DNA of 24,614 nt from an uncultured Collinsella sp. (GCA_902493985.1 CABURR010000032.1:1-24614); one strand, 5' to 3'; counted from the stretch's first letter, positions 6,009-14,086 are shown. Made by a program: numbers and translations. The notes: generated by a model not told the origin, from the letters alone.

Positions 6009-6752
6009 GGCACACGATTCCAGCGCTCCGCTAAACAGCTTCACCATCTGCACGCGCGTGCCGGCGCCGTCCGTACGACGAGCAACCTCCACGTTATCGA
6101 CGAGCATACGCATAAGCTTGATACCACGGCCGCGTTCCTCAGATGCAACCGGCTCGCTCGTTTCATCGATAGAATAGCCGGCACCTCGATCAAGCACCTC
6201 AACCACAACGCGATCGCCATAGGCTTGAACCGTCAGGACGCACCCGATGCCGCCCGCATGGTCATAGGCATTACCCAGCGCCTCCCCCGACGCCAATGCG
6301 ACATCGTAGCGCTCGTCACGGCGCAACGGAAGCGATTCAAGGAGTTCGGCGATGCGATGTCGGTAGTATGGAAGATTCTCGATACCCTGACGGACCTCGA
6401 CGCTCTTACTCCAGCGAGGCAGCTCCCCCACCGGAATAGCGGGAATAGACTCCCGTGCCGGCCCCGCGACATGAAGGATATCGACAAGACGAGCAATCTC
6501 CAAAAAGCGAACAACTTCACCTGATGCATTGACGAGCGAAAGCAGGCCTTCTCGCCTCATGAGCTCACGAGCGCGCGTAAGCAGGAATGCCAAGCCCGTC
6601 GAATCGATAAAGCTAACAGCCTGACAGTTGATGACGACACGACGCACGCCGCGGCCAATCAAAGCATCCAACCGCCGACGCAGCGCAGGCACCGTGGCGA
6701 TGTCGATATCGCCTGGTGGCGTCAAAACCGCTATGTCATTCCACTCATTCAT
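6006..6752 (-). CDS. STAS-HATPase fusion: anti-sigma antagonist joined to anti-sigma-type serine kinase
   Basis: The 248-aa protein has two switch modules in one chain. Residues 1-105 form a STAS domain like SpoIIAA/RsbV with the phospho-acceptor context FIDSTGLA (Ser51). Residues 115-245 form a GHKL ATPase like SpoIIAB/RsbW, with N-box EALGNAYDHA, G1 box DRGAGY, G2 box RGRGIKLM and a final GTRVQMV strand. In known systems the kinase phosphorylates the separate antagonist and holds a sigma factor; here both could act within one molecule. The gene lies 78 nt downstream of a SpoIIE-type phosphatase that would be the natural opponent. I chose ATG 6752; a TTG at 6770 is possible. No sigma factor is nearby, so the target is unknown. 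Confidence 0.88.
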   Translation of the reverse strand: MNEWNDIAVLTPPGDIDIATVPALRRRLDALIGRGVRRVVINCQAVSFIDSTGLAFLLTRARELMRREGLLSLVNASGEVVRFLEIARLVDILHVAGPARESIPAIPVGELPRWSKSVEVRQGIENLPYYRHRIAELLESLPLRRDERYDVALASGEALGNAYDHAGGIGCVLTVQAYGDRVVVEVLDRGAGYSIDETSEPVASEERGRGIKLMRMLVDNVEVARRTDGAGTRVQMVKLFSGALESCA

Positions 6753-6830
6753 ACGACCATGGTTCCCCAAAAAAGCCCACTCGATGCATTCGTTTCCCCA
6801 ACCGTACGGATTCAGCCCGCCCAGCGTCGT

Positions 6831-9176
6831 CTATGAACGACCCCGTAAAAACTCAAGGGACACCAATGCAATGTCATCGTCCAGCGCCGATTCGGTAAAT
6901 CGGTCAAGCTCGCCCAAGACCTTGCCGCAAATGCCCGACACGCCCTCCCCCGAAACAGAAAGCAGAAGGTCGCGCAAGCGCTGCTCGCCAAAGAACGCTC
7001 CGGTGCGGTCGCGGGCCTCAATCGTTCCATCCGTATACATGAAGAGCATGTCGCCGGGGGCGAACGTAAACACGCCTGTCTCGTACACCATGCTCTCAAA
7101 GGCACCGATTACGCCCGATTGGCATCCAAGCAGCTCGACCTCTCCCCCACGGGACTCGCCGCCACCCAGCGGCATCGACTCTGGCCTGATGACCATGGTC
7201 GGAGGATGGCCCGCCGAACAATACGTTGCGCGTCCGGCTTTAAGGTCAATCTTGGCGATAAAGGCTGTCACGAACGTCTCGACCCTCGAAAAGCCCATGA
7301 GCATGCTGTTAAGGGAGCGTGCCATGCGGGCCGGTCCAGCGCCCTCCCAGGCATATGCCGTCAGGGCCGTCTTGACGAGCGCGGACATCGATGCGGCCTC
7401 AATGCCTTTGCCAGACACATCACCCAGAATCATGACGGCGCAGTCGTCGGGAAGACGAATGAGCGTATAGAAATCGCCGCCGACCAACGCCGAATTCGTG
7501 GCAGACAGGTACACCGAATCGGTTGCGATACCCGGAACATCCCCCAGGGAATTTCTCATGCCGATCTGGAGGGTCTGAGCGATATGGCGCTCCTCGCGCT
7601 TTTGAGATTCGCCTTCGTAGATCAGTTCAAAGTCATGCGCCAAGTGCACCAAGTAGTCATATTCAAGGTCATCAATCGGCTCTTGGCTACCATCACGAAG
7701 CAGCAGCGCGCGCGTAGTCGGGCTCTTCGCAACAGAAGCAGGAACAATCGCGTCGTTACTGTGTTTGCCATCACCCTCAGAGCGCAGGCGCCCCGCCTCG
7801 ATGCCGGAGTCGACGTAGAGACCTTGACAAGGCAGACCATGCGCCCTAAGCCAGCCTCCCATAGGCATCGATTCCTCAACGCGAGTTATACGGACGTGTT
7901 TAAGGTCCTCGGCACTCGTGCCGCCCAAAACAGATGCCTCAAAGCCATCAGGGCCAGCCCCCAGACGTGCCGCCGGCGCCGTCGTGGAAAAGAAAAGCTT
8001 CTCGGGATCGTCCGGCAAGGCAACGCGACTGCCGCCTTCAAAATCTATGACGTAGGAGTCCAGACTGGCGTCATACTCAACAGGACAAAAATGGCAGTTG
8101 AGCATATTGCAGATCTCGGACGATACCGCCTGGGTAGCCGCGGCGGAATCGTCTAGAAAGGTAAACAACTCATCACGTAAGACATTGAGCGAGCGGCCAA
8201 GCTCGGCCGTACGACGAGAACGAAGGCTCGATGCCATGCCGACCAGCTGGATAGACAGGTAATCGCAAATGACCTCGAGTACATTAACGTCATAGGCGAG
8301 CGGTGCCTGGGGGCGTTTCCAACCAACTTCCAGCACGCCAAGGATCTGCGTACCGTAAAAAACGGGAAGACAGATCTCGCTGCGGTACGGAGGCATATCC
8401 TGCACGCGCAACAGGTGCTTAGAACGATTGTCCAAGTCCATGAACATACCGGAGGCGGCCCTATCGCCCTCAAGGTCCTGTTGAATCGACAAGCGACAGG
8501 CACGCGACTCGCGAAGAACATACGTCGGAATGCCAGCGCCATACGGCAAAAACTCGGGCAGATAGCTGTCGTACAGCTCCTTGGAAACACCGCGTAGCTT
8601 AAAACCGCCGCTCTCAGAAAAATAGATAGCGGCACCCGAAGCATCGAGCGTTCCTACAAGCTGGTTCAAAACGGTATCAAGCAGGCTGGGCAACTCATCG
8701 GAGCCCACAGTGCTCATAATGACCGAGAGCGTGCCAGACAGACGTTTGTTCGCCACTCTAAGCTCCGATAACGCACGCTTGAGTTGACGGTCGTGAGAAT
8801 ACTGTTCCTCGATACTGTGAAGCGCCACCAGGACACGTGGTGCACGGCGCCCAAAGATGCGTGGAGGCGTTACGGAGCCCGCACGAACCAAGACGGGGAT
8901 AAAAGAGCCGTCACTCAGCTTGAGCATCAGTTCGTTCTCGGAGCCATCAGTTTCAAATGGCAGACGATGTTCCGTCGCACGTTCAAAAGCGGACGAGTAC
9001 AGGACGTCTTTAACATCTCCACCGATGACGTCGGCGCGTTCCTCGCACATCAAACCAAGTAAGCGATTATTCACATGCAGAATGGTTCCGTCGAGCTCGC
9101 AGATGATGACAGCATCGCTCGTGATCTCGACTAGCTGGGCAACGTCTGCCCACTCGTTGCGTTCAAGCGTTTCCAT
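6831..9176 (-). CDS. PAS-GAF-SpoIIE serine phosphatase, sensor of a partner-switching system
   Basis: This 781-aa soluble protein starts with a PAS domain (about 12-122), followed by a charged helical linker (125-155) and a GAF domain (about 160-315). A central region to about 520 is not confidently assigned. The C-terminal PPM/SpoIIE phosphatase (about 545-778) keeps its metal-binding acidic residues in VGGDFY, GDVSGKG, MYTDG and LDDDIALV. RsbU/RsbP-like enzymes of this kind dephosphorylate STAS antagonists when the sensory domains bind a signal. The downstream STAS-HATPase protein is the likely substrate. ATG 9176 has GAGG 6 nt upstream; a GTG at 9188 is the alternative. Only 25 nt separate the gene from the terminator of tRNA-Leu, so its promoter is unclear. 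Confidence 0.92.
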   Translation of the reverse strand: METLERNEWADVAQLVEITSDAVIICELDGTILHVNNRLLGLMCEERADVIGGDVKDVLYSSAFERATEHRLPFETDGSENELMLKLSDGSFIPVLVRAGSVTPPRIFGRRAPRVLVALHSIEEQYSHDRQLKRALSELRVANKRLSGTLSVIMSTVGSDELPSLLDTVLNQLVGTLDASGAAIYFSESGGFKLRGVSKELYDSYLPEFLPYGAGIPTYVLRESRACRLSIQQDLEGDRAASGMFMDLDNRSKHLLRVQDMPPYRSEICLPVFYGTQILGVLEVGWKRPQAPLAYDVNVLEVICDYLSIQLVGMASSLRSRRTAELGRSLNVLRDELFTFLDDSAAATQAVSSEICNMLNCHFCPVEYDASLDSYVIDFEGGSRVALPDDPEKLFFSTTAPAARLGAGPDGFEASVLGGTSAEDLKHVRITRVEESMPMGGWLRAHGLPCQGLYVDSGIEAGRLRSEGDGKHSNDAIVPASVAKSPTTRALLLRDGSQEPIDDLEYDYLVHLAHDFELIYEGESQKREERHIAQTLQIGMRNSLGDVPGIATDSVYLSATNSALVGGDFYTLIRLPDDCAVMILGDVSGKGIEAASMSALVKTALTAYAWEGAGPARMARSLNSMLMGFSRVETFVTAFIAKIDLKAGRATYCSAGHPPTMVIRPESMPLGGGESRGGEVELLGCQSGVIGAFESMVYETGVFTFAPGDMLFMYTDGTIEARDRTGAFFGEQRLRDLLLSVSGEGVSGICGKVLGELDRFTESALDDDIALVSLEFLRGRS

Positions 9177-9201
9177 CGTGGACCTCACCGTCTATCGGTA
9201 A

Positions 9202-9227
9202 CAAAAAAGCCTCCGAAGAGGCTTCTC
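9202..9227 (-). terminator. Intrinsic terminator after tRNA-Leu
   Basis: On the minus strand AAGCCTC, loop TTCG and GAGGCTT run into TTTTTTG. It lies between tRNA-Leu and the phosphatase start codon. Confidence 0.9.
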
Positions 9228-9235
9228 AAATGCGA

Positions 9236-9325
9236 TGGTGTCGGAGGCGGGACTTGAACCCGCATGACCAAAAAGCGGTCACTAGCACCTCAAGCTAGCG
9301 CGTCTGCCAATTCCGCCACTCCGAC
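9236..9325 (-). tRNA. tRNA-Leu (GAG)
   Basis: This is a class II cloverleaf of 90 nt with acceptor GTCGGAG/CTCCGAC, anticodon loop CTTGAGG (anticodon GAG), a long variable arm TGACC...GGTCA, T-arm GGTTCAAGTCC and encoded CCA. Confidence 0.96.
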
Positions 9326-9383
9326 ATGCTATGTTGTTGATTCACGGTTCGTTTTGTTGGACCCGCGCGTTCAACGAGGAAGA

Positions 9384-9432
9384 TAATAACCTATGATTCG
9401 AGAACTGTGCAAGCACTTTTTTGAAAAAAGTT
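9384..9432 (-). promoter_or_regulatory. Stable-RNA promoter for tRNA-Leu
   Basis: The -35 is TTGCAC (9412-9407), the spacer 17 nt and the -10 TTATTA (9389-9384; TATTAT one base further gives an 18-nt spacer). Upstream is AAACTTTTTTCAAAAAAGTG, the same A/T block as at the tRNA-Gly promoters. The leader before tRNA-Leu is about 50 nt. Confidence 0.75.
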
Positions 9433-9469
9433 TACGAATTTGTAAATGCGCAGGTAGATCCGTATGTCC

Positions 9470-9594
9470 GGGTCGGAATGGGGGCAACTTCCCAACGCGT
9501 CCTCGGGCATGCGGTACATTTTGATTCGCGCTTCGCGCTACAAAATGTACCGCCCCCTGCGGAATGCGTTGGGAAGTTGCCCCCATTCCGACCC
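9470..9594. repeat. Long inverted repeat upstream of the tRNA-Leu promoter
   Basis: The arms 9470-9523 and 9541-9594 are 54 nt each. The outer 29 bp are perfect and the inner 13 bp are perfect; nearly all nine mismatches cluster in the 12 positions between them. The 17-nt loop contains a GCGC-TTC-GCGC mini-hairpin. Short open frames on both strands here encode related peptides only because of the symmetry. There is no U-tract and no similarity to the other long repeats in the window. Confidence 0.92.
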
Positions 9595-9655
9595 TGCGTT
9601 AACGCACTTCAAGCACAGTTCTCAAACATGTTCTGGGGGCTGATGTAAATTTGGT

Positions 9656-9710
9656 GGCTCGGCAAAGCCGAGCCCTTATATGGGGAGGCCGGAGCTAAAG
9701 CTCCGGCCTC
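9656..9710. repeat. Two tandem perfect hairpins with A-rich loops
   Basis: GGCTCGGC-AAA-GCCGAGCC (9656-9674) is followed by an 11-bp stem GAGGCCGGAGC with a TAAA loop (9685-9710). Neither is followed by a clear U-tract on either strand, so they are not obvious terminators. They lie in the 505-nt gene-free stretch between the opp operon and the tRNA-Leu promoter, which otherwise holds only the two long inverted repeats. Confidence 0.75.
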
Positions 9711-9774
9711 ACTCAATTTCTTATTAGATAAAGTGAGCGATCGAGGAATCGCACTCCCCTGCCGAGTTACCGCA

Positions 9775-9901
9775 GGGCCCGCCCTGAAGTTACTTATCAG
9801 AACATCCCGCAGGACGCAAGAAACCCCCGCCGCACGAAGTGCGCAGCGGGGGTTTCTTGCATGTCCGAGGACGTTCTGAAAAGTAACTTCAGGGCGGGCC
9901 C
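9775..9901 (-). terminator. Terminator of the opp operon inside a 127-nt palindrome
   Basis: The core is a perfect 15-bp stem (9816-9830 with 9846-9860, GCAAGAAACCCCCGC) capped by a smaller CGCAC-GAA-GTGCG hairpin; the GGGGGTTTCTT side gives a U-rich exit on the minus strand. Around it a second tier pairs 9775-9795 with 9881-9901 perfectly over 21 bp, plus TCAGAAC at 9797-9803. The structure starts 16 nt after the oppF stop codon. Confidence 0.85.
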
Positions 9902-9917
9902 GGACGAGAACAACCGA

Positions 9918-10946
9918 CTACAGGTCGATGTGCGATTCCTTAATCGGGAACGGCTCAGCGAAGTGGCACGCGCAGCAGTGACCCGGTGCGACTTCCTTAA
10001 ACTCGGGAAGCTTCTCGGAGCAGATGCCCTGCGCGATCGGACAGCGCGTGTGGAAACGGCAGCCGGTCGGCGGATCCAGCGGCGACGGCGGATCGCCAGC
10101 GAGGATGATGCGCTTGCGGGTCTTCTGGATATCAGGATCGGGAACCGGCACGGCAGACAGCAGCGACTGCGTGTACGGATGGTGAGGCTCACTGTAGAGC
10201 GTCTTCCAGTCCGAAACCTCGACCATCTTGCCCAGATACATAACGGCAACGCGATCGGAGATATGCTGCACGACAGACAGGTCGTGGGCGATAAACAAAT
10301 ATGCAGTACCGAACTTGTCCTGGAGTTCCTTGAGCAGGTTCAGAACCTGGGCCTGAATGGACACATCCAGAGCGGAAACCGGCTCGTCGCAGATAATCAG
10401 CTTGGGCTTCAGCGCAAATGCACGGGCAATGCCGACACGCTGACGCTGACCGCCGGAGAACTCATGAGGATAGCGGTTAATGTGCTCGGGGTTCAGTCCG
10501 ACAACGTCGAGAAGCTCGCGGACACGCTCAATGCGCTCCTCCTTGGTGCCCACGCCGTGAATGGTCATGGGCTCGGAGACGATCTCACCGATAGTCATAC
10601 GAGGATTGAGCGAAGCATAAGGATCCTGGAAGATGAACTGCATCTCGCGACGCATATCCTTGATCTCGTGCTTGCTCATCTCGGCAACGTCTTTGCCCTG
10701 GAAGAACACTTTGCCGGCCGTCGGCTTGGTGAGGCGCATGATGGTACGGCCCGTGGTGGACTTACCGCAACCGGACTCGCCGACCAGACCAAAGGTCTCG
10801 CCAGGATAGATCTCGAACGAAATGTCGTTCACAGCAGAGACGACACGCTTGGAGAAGCGCTTGGCGAACATGCCGGACTCAGCGGGAAACTCCTTAGAGA
10901 GGTGCTCGACCTTCAGCAGCGGAGTACGCTCGTTGGTATCTGCCAT
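9918..10946 (-). CDS. oppF: Oligopeptide ABC transporter ATP-binding protein OppF
   Basis: This is a 342-aa ATPase of a dipeptide/oligopeptide importer. The Walker A GESGCGKS is at 56-63, followed by a Q-loop, the signature SGGQRQR and Walker B LIICDEP. The C-terminal oligo_HPY-type extension has the cysteine cluster CRFHTRCPIAQGIC and HCCACHF typical of Opp/Dpp ATPases. It pairs with OppD to drive the OppBC channel. Its ATG overlaps the oppD stop codon (TAATG), and GGGAGG lies 4 nt upstream, so translation is probably coupled. It is the last gene of the operon. Confidence 0.95.
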   Translation of the reverse strand: MADTNERTPLLKVEHLSKEFPAESGMFAKRFSKRVVSAVNDISFEIYPGETFGLVGESGCGKSTTGRTIMRLTKPTAGKVFFQGKDVAEMSKHEIKDMRREMQFIFQDPYASLNPRMTIGEIVSEPMTIHGVGTKEERIERVRELLDVVGLNPEHINRYPHEFSGGQRQRVGIARAFALKPKLIICDEPVSALDVSIQAQVLNLLKELQDKFGTAYLFIAHDLSVVQHISDRVAVMYLGKMVEVSDWKTLYSEPHHPYTQSLLSAVPVPDPDIQKTRKRIILAGDPPSPLDPPTGCRFHTRCPIAQGICSEKLPEFKEVAPGHCCACHFAEPFPIKESHIDL

Positions 10947-12037
10947 TACGCCTCGCCTCCCTTCTTGGAATCCTTGCGCGTACGGGACGTCTCAGGAGCG
11001 TTCTTGAGGAACTCGGGGTCACCGGAGTAGTGGCACGCAGAGTAATGACCAGACTCGGTGACAACGCGCTCGGGGCGCTGCTTGCGGCACTTATCGGTCG
11101 CATAGGGGCAACGAGGCGAGAACACGCAGCCCTCGGGCAGGTTCATGAGCGAAGGCGGGTTGCCGTGAATCGGCGTAAGCGGTTTCTTCTCATCGATAGC
11201 CTGCTCCGGGATGGAGCGAATCAGGCCCCAGGTATAGGGGTGGCGGCTCTCGTAGAAGATTTCCTCAGCAGTACCGAACTCGACGGGACGACCGGCGTAC
11301 ATAACCATGATCTTGTCGGCCATATCGGCGACGACACCCAGGTCATGGGTAATCATGATGATGGCGTTGCCGTTCTTCTCCTGCATTTCCTGCATAAGCT
11401 CAATAATCTGAGCCTGAATGGTAACGTCCAGGGCAGTCGTGGGCTCGTCGGCAATCAGAATATCGGGATCGCAGGCAAGAGCCATAGCAATCATGACGCG
11501 CTGACGCATACCGCCAGAGAACTGGTGCGGATACTCATTGACGCGCTTCTCGGGCTCGGGAATACCAACGAGGTCCAAAAGCTCGGTGGCGCGCTTGAGC
11601 GCCTCCTGCTTGGAGTAGCCACGGTGCAGACGAAGACCCTCGCCCACCTGCTTGCCGATCTTATAGACCGGGTTCAAGGAGGTCATAGGATCTTGGAAGA
11701 TCATCGCGATGTCGTTACCGCGAATGTGCTGCATCTCTTCCTCGGTCATCTCGAGAATAGAACGACCGCGATAGCGAACGTCGCCGCCCTCGATCTTTCC
11801 CGGAGGCATCGAGATGAGGCCCATGATGGTCATGGCGGTCACGGACTTACCGGAGCCGGACTCACCGACGACACCCAGGGTCTCGCCGCGATCGAGCGTG
11901 TAGGACACACCGTCGACAGCGCGAACGACACCATCCTCGGTATGGAAATACATCTTAAGGTCATCGACCTCGAGCAGATGCTGGCCCTCGGGAACCGGCT
12001 GCTCCTTCAGGTCCACATAGTTCTTGTTCTTCTTCAT
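10946..12037 (-). CDS. oppD: Oligopeptide ABC transporter ATP-binding protein OppD
   Basis: This is a 363-aa ATPase with Walker A GESGSGKS at 58-65, signature SGGMRQRV, Walker B ILIADEP and the D-loop/H-loop ITHDLGVVA. The C-terminal region carries the CVFSPRCPYATDKC cysteine cluster seen in OppD/DppD. It begins 3 nt after the oppC stop codon, with GAAGGA inside the end of oppC as the likely ribosome-binding site, and ends overlapping oppF. Confidence 0.95.
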   Translation of the reverse strand: MKKNKNYVDLKEQPVPEGQHLLEVDDLKMYFHTEDGVVRAVDGVSYTLDRGETLGVVGESGSGKSVTAMTIMGLISMPPGKIEGGDVRYRGRSILEMTEEEMQHIRGNDIAMIFQDPMTSLNPVYKIGKQVGEGLRLHRGYSKQEALKRATELLDLVGIPEPEKRVNEYPHQFSGGMRQRVMIAMALACDPDILIADEPTTALDVTIQAQIIELMQEMQEKNGNAIIMITHDLGVVADMADKIMVMYAGRPVEFGTAEEIFYESRHPYTWGLIRSIPEQAIDEKKPLTPIHGNPPSLMNLPEGCVFSPRCPYATDKCRKQRPERVVTESGHYSACHYSGDPEFLKNAPETSRTRKDSKKGGEA

Positions 12038-12039
12038 CC

Positions 12040-12975
12040 TTATGCGTCCTTCATCTTGACGTCGAGGGCGTCGCGCAGACCGTCACCCAGCAGGGTGAAG
12101 GCGAGCACCGTCGAGAGAATTGCCAGACCGGGCATGATCATCATCCAGGGAGCAGTCAGCAGATACTGCTGACCATCCTGAATCATGGAGCCCCACGAAG
12201 GCGTAGGCGGAATAACGCCCATGCCGAGGAAGGACAGAGCGGACTCGGTCAGAATGGCGCCACCAATGTTCATAGTCGCGTAGACCACGATGGAAGCGAC
12301 GGAGTTCGGGAAGATGTGACGCACGACGATACGAGCATCAGATGCACCCATCGCGCGCGCAGCGTCAACATAGTCGTTTTCCTTGACCGTCAGGATCGCG
12401 GATCGGAAGACGCGCGCAATCGAAGGCCAGCCGAGAATACCGATGGCGATAAAGACGTTCTGAAGACCACGGCCGATAACGGCGATCATGGCGACAACGA
12501 ACAGCACGTACGGGAATGCCAGGAAGATATCCGCGCAGCGCATGATGATCGTATCCCAGATACCGCCGTAGAAACCGGCCAGAGCACCCATGACCAGACC
12601 GATCACCGTGGAGATTGCGGTGGCCATAATGCCGACGGAAAGCGAAACGCGTGCACCGTAGATAACACGGACAAGAATGTCACGGCCAAGGGCGTCGGTA
12701 CCAAACGGGTGCTCGGCACACGGAGCCAGCAGCGACGTCTCGGCCATGGTGGTCGAGTCGGAAGCCGTCGGCGAACCGAGCCAGGGCTTAGCCCACAGAT
12801 CTGCGGTCAGGGCAACCACAACGACGATGATGATCCAGCAGACACCGATAACGGCGAGCTTGTTCTTACGAAGACGCTTAAAAGCGTCGCCCCACAGTGT
12901 GCGGGACTTAGCGGGAGCAGATGCGGCCTTGGTGGCGGTAGCCTGCTCCTGAGACTGAGAATCAGTTTCCTGCAT
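12040..12975 (-). CDS. oppC: Oligopeptide ABC transporter permease OppC
   Basis: This 311-aa inner-membrane permease starts with a polar, Ala/Gln-rich cytoplasmic tail (1-35), then a first helix (KLAVIGVCWIIIVVVVALTA) and an OppC-type external loop. A BPD_transp domain with five further helices follows. The cytoplasmic EAA-like loop DYVDAARAMGASDARIVVRH contacts the ATPases. It starts 14 nt after oppB, with GGGAGG 8 nt before ATG. Confidence 0.94.
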   Translation of the reverse strand: MQETDSQSQEQATATKAASAPAKSRTLWGDAFKRLRKNKLAVIGVCWIIIVVVVALTADLWAKPWLGSPTASDSTTMAETSLLAPCAEHPFGTDALGRDILVRVIYGARVSLSVGIMATAISTVIGLVMGALAGFYGGIWDTIIMRCADIFLAFPYVLFVVAMIAVIGRGLQNVFIAIGILGWPSIARVFRSAILTVKENDYVDAARAMGASDARIVVRHIFPNSVASIVVYATMNIGGAILTESALSFLGMGVIPPTPSWGSMIQDGQQYLLTAPWMMIMPGLAILSTVLAFTLLGDGLRDALDVKMKDA

Positions 12976-12989
12976 GAGACGTACCTCCC

Positions 12990-14027
12990 TTAGGCCTTAT
13001 CCGACGGACCGCCAAGGCGGATGCGCGGGTCGAGGAATGCATAGCTAATGTCGACGAGCAGGTTAATCACCATAACGACGACAACGATGAGCGTAACGCC
13101 GCCCATAACGATGGGCCAGTCACGCATGCTAATGGCGCGATAGACCTCATAGCCGATACCGGGCCAGTTAAAGACCGTCTCGGTCAGGATGGCGCCCGAA
13201 AGCATGCCGCCAAAGTCGACACCAATATAGGTAACGACGGGGATGAGTGCATTCTTAAGCGCGTGCTTGATGATGATCGCGCGATTGGAGAGACCCTTGG
13301 CCTTTGCCGTACGGATGTAATCCTGGTTCATGACGTCAAGCAGCTGCGAGCGCATAATGCGGGCGGCGTAAGCGGTCGAAACCGAAGCCAGCGTAATGGT
13401 CGGAAGCACATAGTGCATCCAATCCTGATACTGAGAGCTGGAACCGCCGGCACCCGAGATCGGCATGGAGAATGCACCGCCCGTGGCGTCCTTGAGAATG
13501 ACGCCAAAGAACAGTTGCAGCAACATACCGAGCCAGAAAGCCGGGACGGCAACGAGGATCGAAGTGGTGAGCGTTACCAAAATATCCCAGAAGGAATAAC
13601 GCTTAACCGCCGAAATGATACCCGCACCGATACCCATGATTGCCTCGAGCACGATGGCGCACGCGGCAAGTTTGACCGTATACGGATACTTCTGGGCAAA
13701 GATTTCCGTAACCGGCAGCTTGCGCTGATACGAATTGCCCAGATCGCCATGAAGCAGGCCGTTCATGTAATACAAGTAACGGTCCACGAGCGACGTTTGA
13801 ACGGGGTCGCCGTTCTCGTCAAGGATCGCGTTGCCATCCTCGTCCGACTGGACCAGGTGATAGCGGACGCGAAGCTGAAGCTCCACCTCGGGGGACAGAG
13901 CCTTGTCTCCACCGATCAGCTTGATCGGATCTCCCGGCACGATATTCTGGAGGGCGAACAGAATCAGCGTAACGCCCAAAAACACCGGGATGAACTGAAG
14001 CACACGTTTAACGATGTACTTACCCAT
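12990..14027 (-). CDS. oppB: Oligopeptide ABC transporter permease OppB
   Basis: The 345-aa permease has the N-terminal MGKYIVKRVLQFIPVFLGVT helix and PGDP motif of DppB/OppB proteins, six predicted helices and the EAA loop YIRTAKAKGLSNRAIIIKHA. Between helix 1 and helix 2 the usual short external segment is enlarged by an acidic insert with two similar units, DEDGNAI and DENGDPV. The ATG at 14027 has GGGGAG upstream. A 156-nt gap with a hairpin separates it from oppA. Confidence 0.94.
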   Translation of the reverse strand: MGKYIVKRVLQFIPVFLGVTLILFALQNIVPGDPIKLIGGDKALSPEVELQLRVRYHLVQSDEDGNAILDENGDPVQTSLVDRYLYYMNGLLHGDLGNSYQRKLPVTEIFAQKYPYTVKLAACAIVLEAIMGIGAGIISAVKRYSFWDILVTLTTSILVAVPAFWLGMLLQLFFGVILKDATGGAFSMPISGAGGSSSQYQDWMHYVLPTITLASVSTAYAARIMRSQLLDVMNQDYIRTAKAKGLSNRAIIIKHALKNALIPVVTYIGVDFGGMLSGAILTETVFNWPGIGYEVYRAISMRDWPIVMGGVTLIVVVVMVINLLVDISYAFLDPRIRLGGPSDKA

Positions 14028-14058
14028 ACCACTCCCCTATCTAGGGATTAACCTAAAT

Positions 14059-14086
14059 GGGATGCCGATCGCCAGACCGGCATCCC
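14059..14086 (-). promoter_or_regulatory. Hairpin between oppA and oppB
   Basis: GGGATGCCG and CGGCATCCC form a perfect 9-bp stem around a 10-nt loop, 97 nt after the oppA stop codon. It lacks a U-tract. By analogy with other binding-protein operons it could protect the oppA message or reduce read-through, giving more OppA than membrane subunits. The rest of the 156-nt gap shows nothing else clear. Confidence 0.55.

Noticed and set aside
9371..9648. Paired small frames starting MGATSQR on opposite strands
   Set aside because: Their similarity comes only from the inverted repeat at 9470-9594.
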